64,000 bases of DNA from Flavobacterium sp. N1994 (GTDB lineage: Bacteria > Bacteroidota > Bacteroidia > Flavobacteriales > Flavobacteriaceae). Below the pieces are notes generated by a model. The model did no database searches and was not told the origin of the DNA. It saw nothing but the letters and a program-made list of their open reading frames with translations. Where the stretch lies: assembly GCF_025947145.1 (NCBI RefSeq), contig NZ_CP109999.1, forward strand, positions 2,852,001 through 2,916,000. The letters run 5' to 3'. This document shows positions 35,807 through 44,154 of this stretch, one piece after another. The position numbers and the translations under genes are program-made. Each line of letters opens with the position of its first letter. Position 1 is the first letter of the stretch.

Positions 35807-36970
35807 TCACTCAACCCCCTTCACATTATCATCCGGAATACGGTCAATCAAATAATTATAAGGGTCAATTCCCGCTTTAGCAGGTTCGTTTTTCGTTTTA
35901 AACACAAAGGTGTTGTCCTTTTTAGTAATCTTCAAACGTTTATACACCAAGGGCTTCCCAAGTACATCCGCCTTGTCTGATTTGCCAAATACCCCAATGT
36001 CTATATAATCCGCAATAGGAGTAGGGGTCTCTTTCCCCAAAGCATTAGAACGAAACTTCTCCGAGGTAGTTTTAATCGTCACTTCATATTCAGCTCCCAC
36101 TTTTTTAGAGGTCACTTTCAAAGCACGGTTAGAAAACAACGTAATGTGCTCAAACAAATCGGGTATCAAATAACCCAAACTATCCGGAGTCACCTTTCTA
36201 AATTCATTCACAGCATCCAAAGAAGTAGCATAAGGAGGATCTTTATACGCAAATTCGTTGATGAGGTTCTTCATCGCCTTATTCACGTTTTGTTCGCCAA
36301 TCATTTCTTTAAAATAATACATGACCACACTGGCTTTATTGTAATGAATATACTGTTGGTTCTCCGTTTTCATAATAGGATTCTCGCCTTCAAACTCTGA
36401 ACTTCGCCCTCTCAAGTAATCGTTCATTTCATACTCTAAGAACTTCTTCATCTTATCCTTGCCATATTCTTTTTCCATCACCATCAACGAAGAATACTGC
36501 GCAAATCCTTCACTCATCATTTCACTTCCTTGCATACCCGCGCCACAGACTTGGTGTGCCCAATATTGATGCCCCATCTCATGCGCTACCACATAAAAGA
36601 CCATATCAATATCATCCTTAGTCACATCGCGCAAATCAGTAATAAACCCAATCCCTTCACTATAAGGCATCGTACCCGGAAACGCCTGCGCAAAACTAGC
36701 GTATCTAGGAAACTCTACAATTCTACACTGCTTGTGATAGTAAGGGCCAAAGTTAGTGGTGTAGTATTCCAACGCTTTTTGCATGCTCTTCATCATATTA
36801 GGCACGTTAGTCGCATGTTCTTTGTAATAGTACACTTCTAAGTCAATGCCATGCCATTTCTTTCTTTCCACTTGATAGTTTGCAGAAATAAACGAATAGA
36901 AGTTAAGCGACTTTTGATCTAAATGATATTTAAAATACTTCTTGCCATTAGCATCCCAACTCTTCAACAA
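35807..36970 (-). CDS. M1-family aminopeptidase domain (C-terminal part of a frameshifted ABC permease/peptidase)
   Basis: The 387-residue frame carries a gluzincin active site: HEMGH at residues 130-134 and Glu154 in SEGFAQ, with GTMPYSEGIGF in place of the usual GAMEN segment. It lacks its own signal peptide and N-terminal domain. In the upstream frame the permease ends VAPGLC-stop at the same place; adding one base there gives VAPGSLLKSWDANGKKY, a smooth continuation. I read both as one protein of about 1190 residues split by a one-base deletion (or sequencing error) in the GGG run near 36975. Confidence 0.8.
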   Translation of the reverse strand: MLKSWDANGKKYFKYHLDQKSLNFYSFISANYQVERKKWHGIDLEVYYYKEHATNVPNMMKSMQKALEYYTTNFGPYYHKQCRIVEFPRYASFAQAFPGTMPYSEGIGFITDLRDVTKDDIDMVFYVVAHEMGHQYWAHQVCGAGMQGSEMMSEGFAQYSSLMVMEKEYGKDKMKKFLEYEMNDYLRGRSSEFEGENPIMKTENQQYIHYNKASVVMYYFKEMIGEQNVNKAMKNLINEFAYKDPPYATSLDAVNEFRKVTPDSLGYLIPDLFEHITLFSNRALKVTSKKVGAEYEVTIKTTSEKFRSNALGKETPTPIADYIDIGVFGKSDKADVLGKPLVYKRLKITKKDNTFVFKTKNEPAKAGIDPYNYLIDRIPDDNVKGVE

Positions 36971-39384
36971 AGACCCGGCGCCACCGCAATCTGATCTTTA
37001 GCCGTACTAATAGTAGTAGTAACGTCCACCCAATCCGAATCACTGCTGATATAAGTATTCCCACGAGCCACTAAATTGTTGGTATCCAGTTTAGGCATTC
37101 TATCACGCTTAGGCAACTTCCGTTTAATACGCAGGTTTTTATCCGAGATTTCAAAATTGGCATTGTATCCAAAATTCGGCATAATCTCTTCATTGTTAAA
37201 GAAAGTTCCGTTTTGGGTCAATTGCGTAAAGCTTACCTCGTTCTCAAACCCCTTAGTGATACTAACGACATTCACCGTAATTTTAATAGAATCATTAGGT
37301 GCCAAAGCTTTATTCAGTGTATAAATTCTATAATTCAAATCTTTGTCATTGACTTTCAATTTAGCATTAGGGATGTTCAATTTAATACTATCGGATAACA
37401 TCGGCAAAGTAAAATGCAACTCGGGAATAGGAGCGTTAGTTTTGTTCTTAGCCCAAGCTTCAATAGTAGCCGTCATATTGCGCTCCTCTGGTTGAATGTC
37501 TATCGTATAATCAAACTTATAAAAGCGAGGTTGTGCCAAATGTTCGTATTTTTTATACTTCGTTTCATAGTCCACTTGCTTATCTTCCATGTTTTTTCCA
37601 GATTCATAATGGTTGACGATTTGCGTATTGTAAAACACCCAACCTCCACAAAGGATAAAAGCCAATAAAGCAATAGAAAGTCCCATCTTGCTTTGACGGA
37701 ATTGTACTTTAGCTTGTTGCCAACGGTGTTTAAAGTCGCTTTCTTTCCCTCGGATGTAAAAAGCAAGGATACCAAAGCAAAGCAAAATACAAAACAACCC
37801 CCAATACAAGTTAAACCAAAACAAACCAGGCACAAAAGGACCAAATCCATTCATATCCGAATAAGTAAAGAAAGGCTTAGCATTAAAAGAAACCATATTG
37901 CTACTAATTTCCAATAATCCCCATATAAAAGAGTTCATAATCACAAACATCACAAAAGCAAAGTAAGCCACATACCGATTGTTAATCAAATAATGGAACA
38001 GTAACGAAAGCACCACCAAATAAGCATAGCTCAATAATTTCAAGACCAATAACGATTCTATATACACACCCAAATCATATCGAGTATACCCATGCAAGGT
38101 TTGAGCAATAATCCCAAGAAGAATAGCAGCCACTAATACTAAAGCAACAGCAAAGATCACCGCCACAACTTTAGACCCAAATAAACTGATGGTCTTAATT
38201 GGAGTAGCATCTTGTATCTCATTGATTTTAGCATCACGCTCTTTCCAAACCAATACCCCCGTATAAAAGGCAATAAACCCAATCATAAACAGCATCAAAT
38301 TGCCATCAATAATGTCTACAATATCATAAGTCACAGGATACTGCACCGCACCAAAACGCCCCGAAAAGCTAGTCAATTCGGTAATCAATAAAATCATCCC
38401 TATCGAAACAATGATAATATACGTAGGGTTCTTAATCACCGCTTTAATCTCAAATTGAGTCAACCCCCAAAACGTAGACCAAGAAAACACCCCTGCTTTA
38501 GTAGGTTGGAATGTGGTATTGGTGATAACAGCAGGAGCAGTGTCTTTTACCACTTTCTCTTTTTTAGCCTTTACATTTTTAGTATTAAAAGAAAAGCGGT
38601 AGTAAACAAAAACCAGTATAGCAATCATAATCGTCAACCAAACCACACGGTTGACCAACAGTTCCCCATGAAGCGAAACCGCATGATTATTCTTTTCATC
38701 TACCGTTAAATACTTAGTCATGATTTGAAACGGCTTAGCGCCAAATGGATCTAAGATATTCGCCAACCATTCTTTCTGAATATCCCGAGTAAAGATGCTC
38801 GACACTGCATAAAACACCAATATCAACATCGAACCAATAAAAGAAATGATATTACTACGGAAAATAATAGCCAAAGAAAACAACATCACCCCAGAGATAA
38901 TCACATTCGGAATCCCAAAGTTTAATATCCCAAAGAAATGCCCACTCCAATCCGTAGGACCAAAACGTTCCGCCGGACACATATCCAACGCCGGAGCCAA
39001 TAAAGTTCCTAAAAGCGCCCCAATAGAAATCCCCAACAAAGGAATAACAGAAACGATAGCAGCACCAATAAATTTCCCAAAGAAGTAATCCCTTTTCTTA
39101 ATAGGGGAGGTAAAGATAAACTGGTACATCCCATATTGAAAGTCCCTGTTAGCAGTTGCATTCATAAAGGCAGTAGTCATCAAAAGACAAATAGTAGAGA
39201 ACACCCCATAATATTGTTCAATCACAAAAGGAGCGTTTTTATGCGTATTGCCAATGCCGCCTCCAATAGTAACATGTTCAGAAGCTACAGCAAAAAAGAC
39301 CAATAAAGCATTAATGAATAAAAAGATCCACACCATGGGAGTCTTTAACCAGTATTTGAGTTCGAATTGTATAAATTTCCACAT
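36964..39384 (-). CDS. ABC-2 type permease (N-terminal part of a frameshifted permease/aminopeptidase)
   Basis: The 806-residue protein has two sets of about six transmembrane helices (first helix about residues 15-34), with the sequence FELKYWLKTPMVWIF at the start, each half resembling an ABC-2 permease, then a beta-rich periplasmic region from about 620 that is the N-terminal domain of an M1 peptidase. Its stop codon comes just inside that domain, where a one-base shift would join it to the 35807-36970 frame. It is 21 bp downstream of an ABC ATPase gene, its probable partner. The substrate is unknown. Confidence 0.85.
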   Translation of the reverse strand: MWKFIQFELKYWLKTPMVWIFLFINALLVFFAVASEHVTIGGGIGNTHKNAPFVIEQYYGVFSTICLLMTTAFMNATANRDFQYGMYQFIFTSPIKKRDYFFGKFIGAAIVSVIPLLGISIGALLGTLLAPALDMCPAERFGPTDWSGHFFGILNFGIPNVIISGVMLFSLAIIFRSNIISFIGSMLILVFYAVSSIFTRDIQKEWLANILDPFGAKPFQIMTKYLTVDEKNNHAVSLHGELLVNRVVWLTIMIAILVFVYYRFSFNTKNVKAKKEKVVKDTAPAVITNTTFQPTKAGVFSWSTFWGLTQFEIKAVIKNPTYIIIVSIGMILLITELTSFSGRFGAVQYPVTYDIVDIIDGNLMLFMIGFIAFYTGVLVWKERDAKINEIQDATPIKTISLFGSKVVAVIFAVALVLVAAILLGIIAQTLHGYTRYDLGVYIESLLVLKLLSYAYLVVLSLLFHYLINNRYVAYFAFVMFVIMNSFIWGLLEISSNMVSFNAKPFFTYSDMNGFGPFVPGLFWFNLYWGLFCILLCFGILAFYIRGKESDFKHRWQQAKVQFRQSKMGLSIALLAFILCGGWVFYNTQIVNHYESGKNMEDKQVDYETKYKKYEHLAQPRFYKFDYTIDIQPEERNMTATIEAWAKNKTNAPIPELHFTLPMLSDSIKLNIPNAKLKVNDKDLNYRIYTLNKALAPNDSIKITVNVVSITKGFENEVSFTQLTQNGTFFNNEEIMPNFGYNANFEISDKNLRIKRKLPKRDRMPKLDTNNLVARGNTYISSDSDWVDVTTTISTAKDQIAVAPGLC

Positions 39385-39405
39385 AAGACGTTACGTTTTT
39401 AAAAG

Positions 39406-40275
39406 TTATACCAACTCGTTTAGTTTAGCAAAGAACACATCTTCTAGGTTTTCTTCCGCCTTAGCAAAGCCCTCCAAGCGCTCTTCCGAAAACACGTGAA
39501 TCAAAGGTTGTCCACCCACCAATTTATTAGAAATCACTTTAAACTCGTCTTGATATTTGGCCAGTTCTTGTTTCGTTACTTTCTTCTCCCACACTTTCCC
39601 TTTTACTTCAAGCAAAGCATCATCGGTATTCCCAGAAAATAGAACACGTCCTTTATCTACCACCGCCATTTGAGTACACAATTCACGAACATCTTGCACA
39701 ATATGGGTAGAAAGAATCACAATAGTATTCTCCCCAATCTCACTCAAGATATTATAAAATCGATTACGTTCTCCTGGGTCTAATCCTGCAGTAGGTTCAT
39801 CTACAATTACCAGTTGAGGGGTTCCAATAAGACACTGTGCAATCCCAAAACGTTGACGCATTCCACCACTATAACTGCTAACCGCTTTATTGCGTTGTTC
39901 CCAAAGATTGACTTTTACCAAAAGTTGTTCAATCATTTGCTTTCTTTCCGATTTGTTTTCAAAACCTTTTAGTAAAGCCAAGTTATCTAACAAATCCACC
40001 GCAGTAGTTCTAGGATACACACCAAATTCCTGAGGCAAATACCCCAATACTTTTCGCACCGCTTCTTTATCTTTAAGCACATCAATAGCGCCCAACGTCA
40101 CCGAACCACTATCAGCATCTTGCAACGTAGCCAAGGTTCGCATTAAAGAAGATTTACCAGCCCCATTAGGACCCAATAAACCAAACATTCCGGTGGGGAT
40201 GGTTAAAGAAACATTATTTAAGGCATGTACGCCATTGCTGTATCGTTTGTCTAAATTTTTAATGACTAGTTCCAT
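39406..40275 (-). CDS. ABC transporter ATP-binding protein
   Basis: The 289-residue protein is complete: Walker A GPNGAGKSS (residues 35-43), Q-loop in YLPQEFG (79-85), signature YSGGMRQR (135-142), Walker B LVIVDEPTAG (155-164), and the H-loop STH. It resembles ATPases of ABC-2 exporters. It is the first gene of a two- (ancestrally) gene operon with the permease/aminopeptidase and would power it at the inner membrane. Confidence 0.95.
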   Translation of the reverse strand: MELVIKNLDKRYSNGVHALNNVSLTIPTGMFGLLGPNGAGKSSLMRTLATLQDADSGSVTLGAIDVLKDKEAVRKVLGYLPQEFGVYPRTTAVDLLDNLALLKGFENKSERKQMIEQLLVKVNLWEQRNKAVSSYSGGMRQRFGIAQCLIGTPQLVIVDEPTAGLDPGERNRFYNILSEIGENTIVILSTHIVQDVRELCTQMAVVDKGRVLFSGNTDDALLEVKGKVWEKKVTKQELAKYQDEFKVISNKLVGGQPLIHVFSEERLEGFAKAEENLEDVFFAKLNELV

Positions 40276-40680
40276 AAATGTGGTTGGTTTAGAAGTTATT
40301 ATAAAGTCGGTTTGACGTTCACTAAGTTTGTTTTGTTACACATAGATTTTAACAATACTACAAAAAAACTTTTGAACCAACTTATAATAGCGTTTCGAGG
40401 GTAAGGTTTTATGGTCTTTTGAATAAGTTCCACTTAAAGAATCCCGCTCACAGGAAAAGCTTAAAAAAGAAATTAAAGTAGTTTGAAATAGATACCAATA
40501 ACTGTATAAAATTAAAGCTATACCTAACACTTTTTTTCATCTTTAAGTAGTGTTTTTGGTTTTATCTAGCTCTCTTTTTTAATCTCCCAACAGCAATTGT
40601 GCAATTCCACTTAGGGGAATCAAAAATATATCAGTATGTTTTTGTAATTTCGTCAGGATGAAATCATTTTTCTAACGGTA
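40276..40680. other. Gene-free stretch without recognisable features
   Basis: About 400 bp of AT-rich DNA between the ABC ATPase start and a decayed HU-like gene. I see no promoter matching the consensus, no repeat and no open frame of convincing composition. Confidence 0.5.
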
Positions 40681-40683
40681 TCA

Positions 40684-41080
40684 AAAAAAAATTACTATGC
40701 TGTACATTTTAAAATGGTGCCAAGCAACATAATAGTGCATCACACCGGAAATAAAATAGTATCCGTATGCCATTAGTCAAAGTGAAGTAACTCTTGATGA
40801 TTTGGCACGCATAATTTCAGAAGCTACTATTTTAAGGAAAACCGATTGTTATGCCTTTATCATTGCGCTAAGCGATATTATCGGAAATCAATTGGCACAA
40901 CATAGAATTATTAAAATAGATAATTAGTGAACATTTTTCCTAAACTTGCAAGGTACAGCGGCAGAATCACCCGAAGTACCCATGGGTAAAACTAATATCA
41001 AAGAAGCTAGGATAAATTACAAACCTTCACAAGAAATTAAAATTCTCTTAAAACGAATCACTTATAAAACAATACAGTAA
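40684..41080 (+). pseudogene. Decayed HU-related (histone-like) DNA-binding protein
   Basis: Conceptual translation gives KKNYYAVHFKM, a stop, then QSEVTLDDLARIISEATILR and DCYAFIIALSDIIGNQLAQH with a stop after KIDN, then, in another frame, GTAAESPEVPMGKTNIKEAR, INYKPSQEIKILLKRITYKT. The order and content match the HU-related family (TIGR01201), which ends in an FxPGKELKxxLxxxxF-like segment. At least two disruptions and no start codon; inactive. It sits directly upstream of the symporter. Confidence 0.7.
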
Positions 41081-41083
41081 CCA

Positions 41084-42754
41084 TTGAAGAAGAAACTAAC
41101 TCATTTATTTTACTCCAAAAATGAATCGTGGTGGCTTGTAGGTTTTTCAATCTTGATGGCTAGTGGTTTCCTGATTGAACCTCAATTAATTTGTGCTGCT
41201 TTACTACAAGGAAAATTGTCTGATATGTGGTTGTATTGGAGTGCGTTTATTGGTTCAACATTTAGCGTCGCTTTCTTTGCTCATTTGTGGCGAAATGTTC
41301 CAGTAAAAACCGAAAATGAATTTTTATTCTTCAGGTATTCGGGTAAAGGAGCTACCTTACTTCATACATTTCGAAGTTTGTATTTAGGGCTCCTTATTAT
41401 TCCTTTTCTTATTAGTTTTAGTGTATTGGCTTTTAGTAAAATCGTGTGTTTTATTACAGGGATAGAGCTTCATGCCACTATAATTTTAATAACTGCCTTT
41501 CTCATTATACTCACCTTCTTTAACAGTTTAAAGTTACGGATGAAGCTAGATTTTATCTTGTTTATTCTGTTCAGTTTCATATTTGGCGCAGTCGTGATTG
41601 GCTTGTTTCAAAACACCGGTGGATTATCGCATTTGACCACCACCTTGCAAGCTTCTAAAATCAATGTTACTATTATTCCAAGTGTGGGTTCTACCACATT
41701 TAATGCGTTTTTAGTCTTTATTTTGGTGCAATGGTGGTCAGCGTCCTTATTGGATTACCCTGACATGAACGGACAAAAATTGATGGCGACTCATAGCAGT
41801 AACGACCTAGTTAAAAGTATTTTCTTGCCGTCACTCTTCAATGTGCTTTTTAGAGTTGTGTTATTTACTTTGCCTTTCATGGCGGTTGTCTATGGTTTTA
41901 CCAACGGTATTGCAGATAGCGAGTTAGCTTTTACCAACTTGTTTGTAAAGGCACTCCCTAAGTGGATGTGGGGATTGGTAATCTTACTGTTTATGATTCC
42001 GATGACCTCCTTTGTGCAAAATATGCAAAACTGGGGAGGTTCTCTTTTAATTGAAAACTTTTACAAGCATACAGTCAACCCTGAATTGAGTGAGGTTAAA
42101 GCAACTAAATTAGGGAACTTAGCAATGGTTTATATCACTATAGTATCGGGAGGTATTGCTATATATGCCGATTCTTTGATAGGAATTACCCAATATTTAT
42201 TTGCCATAACAGCCGGTGTGGGTCCGGTGTTCATGCTCCGTTGGTATTGGTGGCGCATCAATGCTTGGTCACAACTCACCGCTATGATTGCAGCTATAGT
42301 CTACCCTCTACTACTGGATGGGTTATATCAAAACAACGCTACCGTATACCAATTCATTAGCTTCATTGAGCACACCTATACTATGGATTACTATCCTATT
42401 AAAATAATACTGTTAACCCTAACAGTCTGCATAAGCTGGTTGATTGTTACCTTTATCACTCCCGCTACAGAGGACGCTACATTAAAACGATTTGCCACTA
42501 CCATAAGACCCGGTGGATTTTGGAAACGCTACCACAATAGTGGTAAAACTTTTTCAAAACTAAGAGTTTTGGCTTGGCTTCTACAAACCGGAAATGGGTT
42601 CTTACTCTACTTTATCTTTTGGAATTTCCTTGTTGGTAATTATGCCCTGTTTATTGGATTATTACTAGTGTTTATAGTTGTCTTCTTTGCGTCCTATCGA
42701 CTCATACAGAAAGCGAATGCCAATTATGAGTTGGAGTTCAATAAAGAGAACTAA
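41084..42754 (+). CDS. Sodium:solute symporter-like membrane protein (SSS family)
   Basis: A 556-residue protein with about 13 hydrophobic segments and an SSS-like layout, with GFSILMASGFLIEP near the N-terminus and SMxxWGGxL-like VQNMQNWGGSLLIENFY near residue 310. The substrate cannot be inferred. The start is taken as TTG 41084 (reading KKKLTHLFYSKNESWW); no ATG occurs in frame before residue 20, so it is the best choice. It lies just after the HU-like pseudogene and is convergent with the next gene. Confidence 0.75.
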   Translation: MKKKLTHLFYSKNESWWLVGFSILMASGFLIEPQLICAALLQGKLSDMWLYWSAFIGSTFSVAFFAHLWRNVPVKTENEFLFFRYSGKGATLLHTFRSLYLGLLIIPFLISFSVLAFSKIVCFITGIELHATIILITAFLIILTFFNSLKLRMKLDFILFILFSFIFGAVVIGLFQNTGGLSHLTTTLQASKINVTIIPSVGSTTFNAFLVFILVQWWSASLLDYPDMNGQKLMATHSSNDLVKSIFLPSLFNVLFRVVLFTLPFMAVVYGFTNGIADSELAFTNLFVKALPKWMWGLVILLFMIPMTSFVQNMQNWGGSLLIENFYKHTVNPELSEVKATKLGNLAMVYITIVSGGIAIYADSLIGITQYLFAITAGVGPVFMLRWYWWRINAWSQLTAMIAAIVYPLLLDGLYQNNATVYQFISFIEHTYTMDYYPIKIILLTLTVCISWLIVTFITPATEDATLKRFATTIRPGGFWKRYHNSGKTFSKLRVLAWLLQTGNGFLLYFIFWNFLVGNYALFIGLLLVFIVVFFASYRLIQKANANYELEFNKEN

Positions 42755-42787
42755 AAAACAAAAGCAGCTCATTGCAGAACAGCTTTG
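42753..42787 (-). terminator. Probable terminator between convergent genes
   Basis: On the minus strand AAAGCTG and CTGCTTT pair, with one mismatch, and TGTTTTTT follows. It would end the 42809-44038 gene. Confidence 0.45.
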
Positions 42788-42808
42788 TAACAATTAATAA
42801 ACCTACGA

Positions 42809-44038
42809 TTACTTATCTAATAACCGCAACACCCAATGCACCCCTTTTTCTTCGCAATACCCTTTGAGATTTGAATCAAGTATACTTTTATTTTCTCCAG
42901 AAGCAAACAACGAGGCCACCGCAAATTCAATAGCGGTTTTTTCGTGGCTTTCATTTTGGAATATAATATTGTGAATGCGAAATGGTGCATATACAGTTTT
43001 ACTTTTAAAGTACATCGATTGACAAATCCAGTAGTATTGTAGGATATACAAAGCAATGCTATGCTCTTCTTTCTTTTGGTTTTTGATTAGCGCATCAATA
43101 ACTTTGTTTAGCGCTTTGTTGTGAAACAATTCCTCTTTCAAACCAAAGAGTAATAAGGCTTTTAATGACCTAGCCAGCAACCATGCTTTTTCAGTATTGG
43201 GCAAATCGATACACACTGCCACTAGTTCCTGTATGTGTTTTGTGCAAGTGGCTGGAAGCTTTCCAGTAAATCCATCAATGAGAATCAAACATTCTATCCA
43301 TCTGGAAAGTTCGTGAAAATGGCAATTTGCTTTATCCAATTCTTGAATTAATTGTTGAAACTCTGGAATCAAAGGAGAGGCTTTGCGTTCTTTATGCGCT
43401 GTTTGACTGATGATAAAACAATACACAAAAAGTTTTCTGTAGTCATTATTAAGTTGAGGTAAATAATACTGAGACAAAGCCTCTGAAAAATACTTCCCTT
43501 CATTGTCTTCGTCTACATAACATTCATAAAAAAAGAGATGCCCTATTGAATTGGCTGCCAGTATCTGTAATAACTCCTTTTGTCTTTTGCTTTGGCGCAC
43601 ATAGGCGCCTATAAGTTCGGCCGCTGTGAATCGTATCGTTTCATTTTCAGAGTTCTTTGCTTGGGCTAACACCAGTGGCAAGGCCTTAAAATCTTCATTA
43701 GCTAAAACCAATTGCAACACCGCTAAGGAAAACCCATCAGAAGCCTCGGTTAGGAAAAAGTTGGGATCAAACGGAATGTTGGTTTGATTCTCGCAAAAAT
43801 CTTCCCAATCGGTAAAGTTGCAATAGCGTGCTAACACATTTAAGGTGTCTTTATAAGGCGTTCTAAAAGGCTTCACTACGCCATACAAACGAGCAATGGT
43901 ATGGGGTGAAATGTGTAGTTTTTGCAATGCCAATTGAACGGATGCCTGATGCGCATCGGCTATATTTTTAATCTTAAAGCCCAAGCGGGTTTCCACTTGA
44001 TTGCAAAGGGTAATGATATAAAGGTTGGGTTGGTTCAT
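42809..44038 (-). CDS. HTH-like N-domain cytoplasmic protein, paralogue P1
   Basis: A 409-residue protein without signal peptide. I start at ATG 44038 (MNQPNLYIITLCNQVETRLG); an upstream start adds 15 unrelated residues. The first 90 residues match two more proteins in this window (46979-48217 and 52739-53830): a segment with SPHTIARLYGVVKPFRTPYK and TLNVLARYCNFTDWEDFC. It looks like a helix-turn-helix with a recognition helix in the first block. The rest is alpha-helical, repeat-like. It is divergent from a T9SS delta-60 repeat protein, 116 bp away. Inferred to be a regulator. Confidence 0.65.
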   Translation of the reverse strand: MNQPNLYIITLCNQVETRLGFKIKNIADAHQASVQLALQKLHISPHTIARLYGVVKPFRTPYKDTLNVLARYCNFTDWEDFCENQTNIPFDPNFFLTEASDGFSLAVLQLVLANEDFKALPLVLAQAKNSENETIRFTAAELIGAYVRQSKRQKELLQILAANSIGHLFFYECYVDEDNEGKYFSEALSQYYLPQLNNDYRKLFVYCFIISQTAHKERKASPLIPEFQQLIQELDKANCHFHELSRWIECLILIDGFTGKLPATCTKHIQELVAVCIDLPNTEKAWLLARSLKALLLFGLKEELFHNKALNKVIDALIKNQKKEEHSIALYILQYYWICQSMYFKSKTVYAPFRIHNIIFQNESHEKTAIEFAVASLFASGENKSILDSNLKGYCEEKGVHWVLRLLDK

Positions 44039-44154
44039 ATTGTTTTGTAAGGCATGACAAATATAATGGTAATACCTTTTCAATATAAAGTTGCAATAAC
44101 TTGCAATTTATTTTGGTTGGGGAATGGAGTAATATTGTTGAAAATTTGAATTCC

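Noticed and set aside
36964..36975. Programmed ribosomal frameshift in the permease/peptidase
   Set aside because: No X-XXY-YYZ slippery site and no downstream stem seen; a one-base indel is simpler.
40336..40530. 64-codon minus-strand frame upstream of the ABC ATPase
   Set aside because: No start context, no recognisable motif; position and composition look like intergenic DNA.
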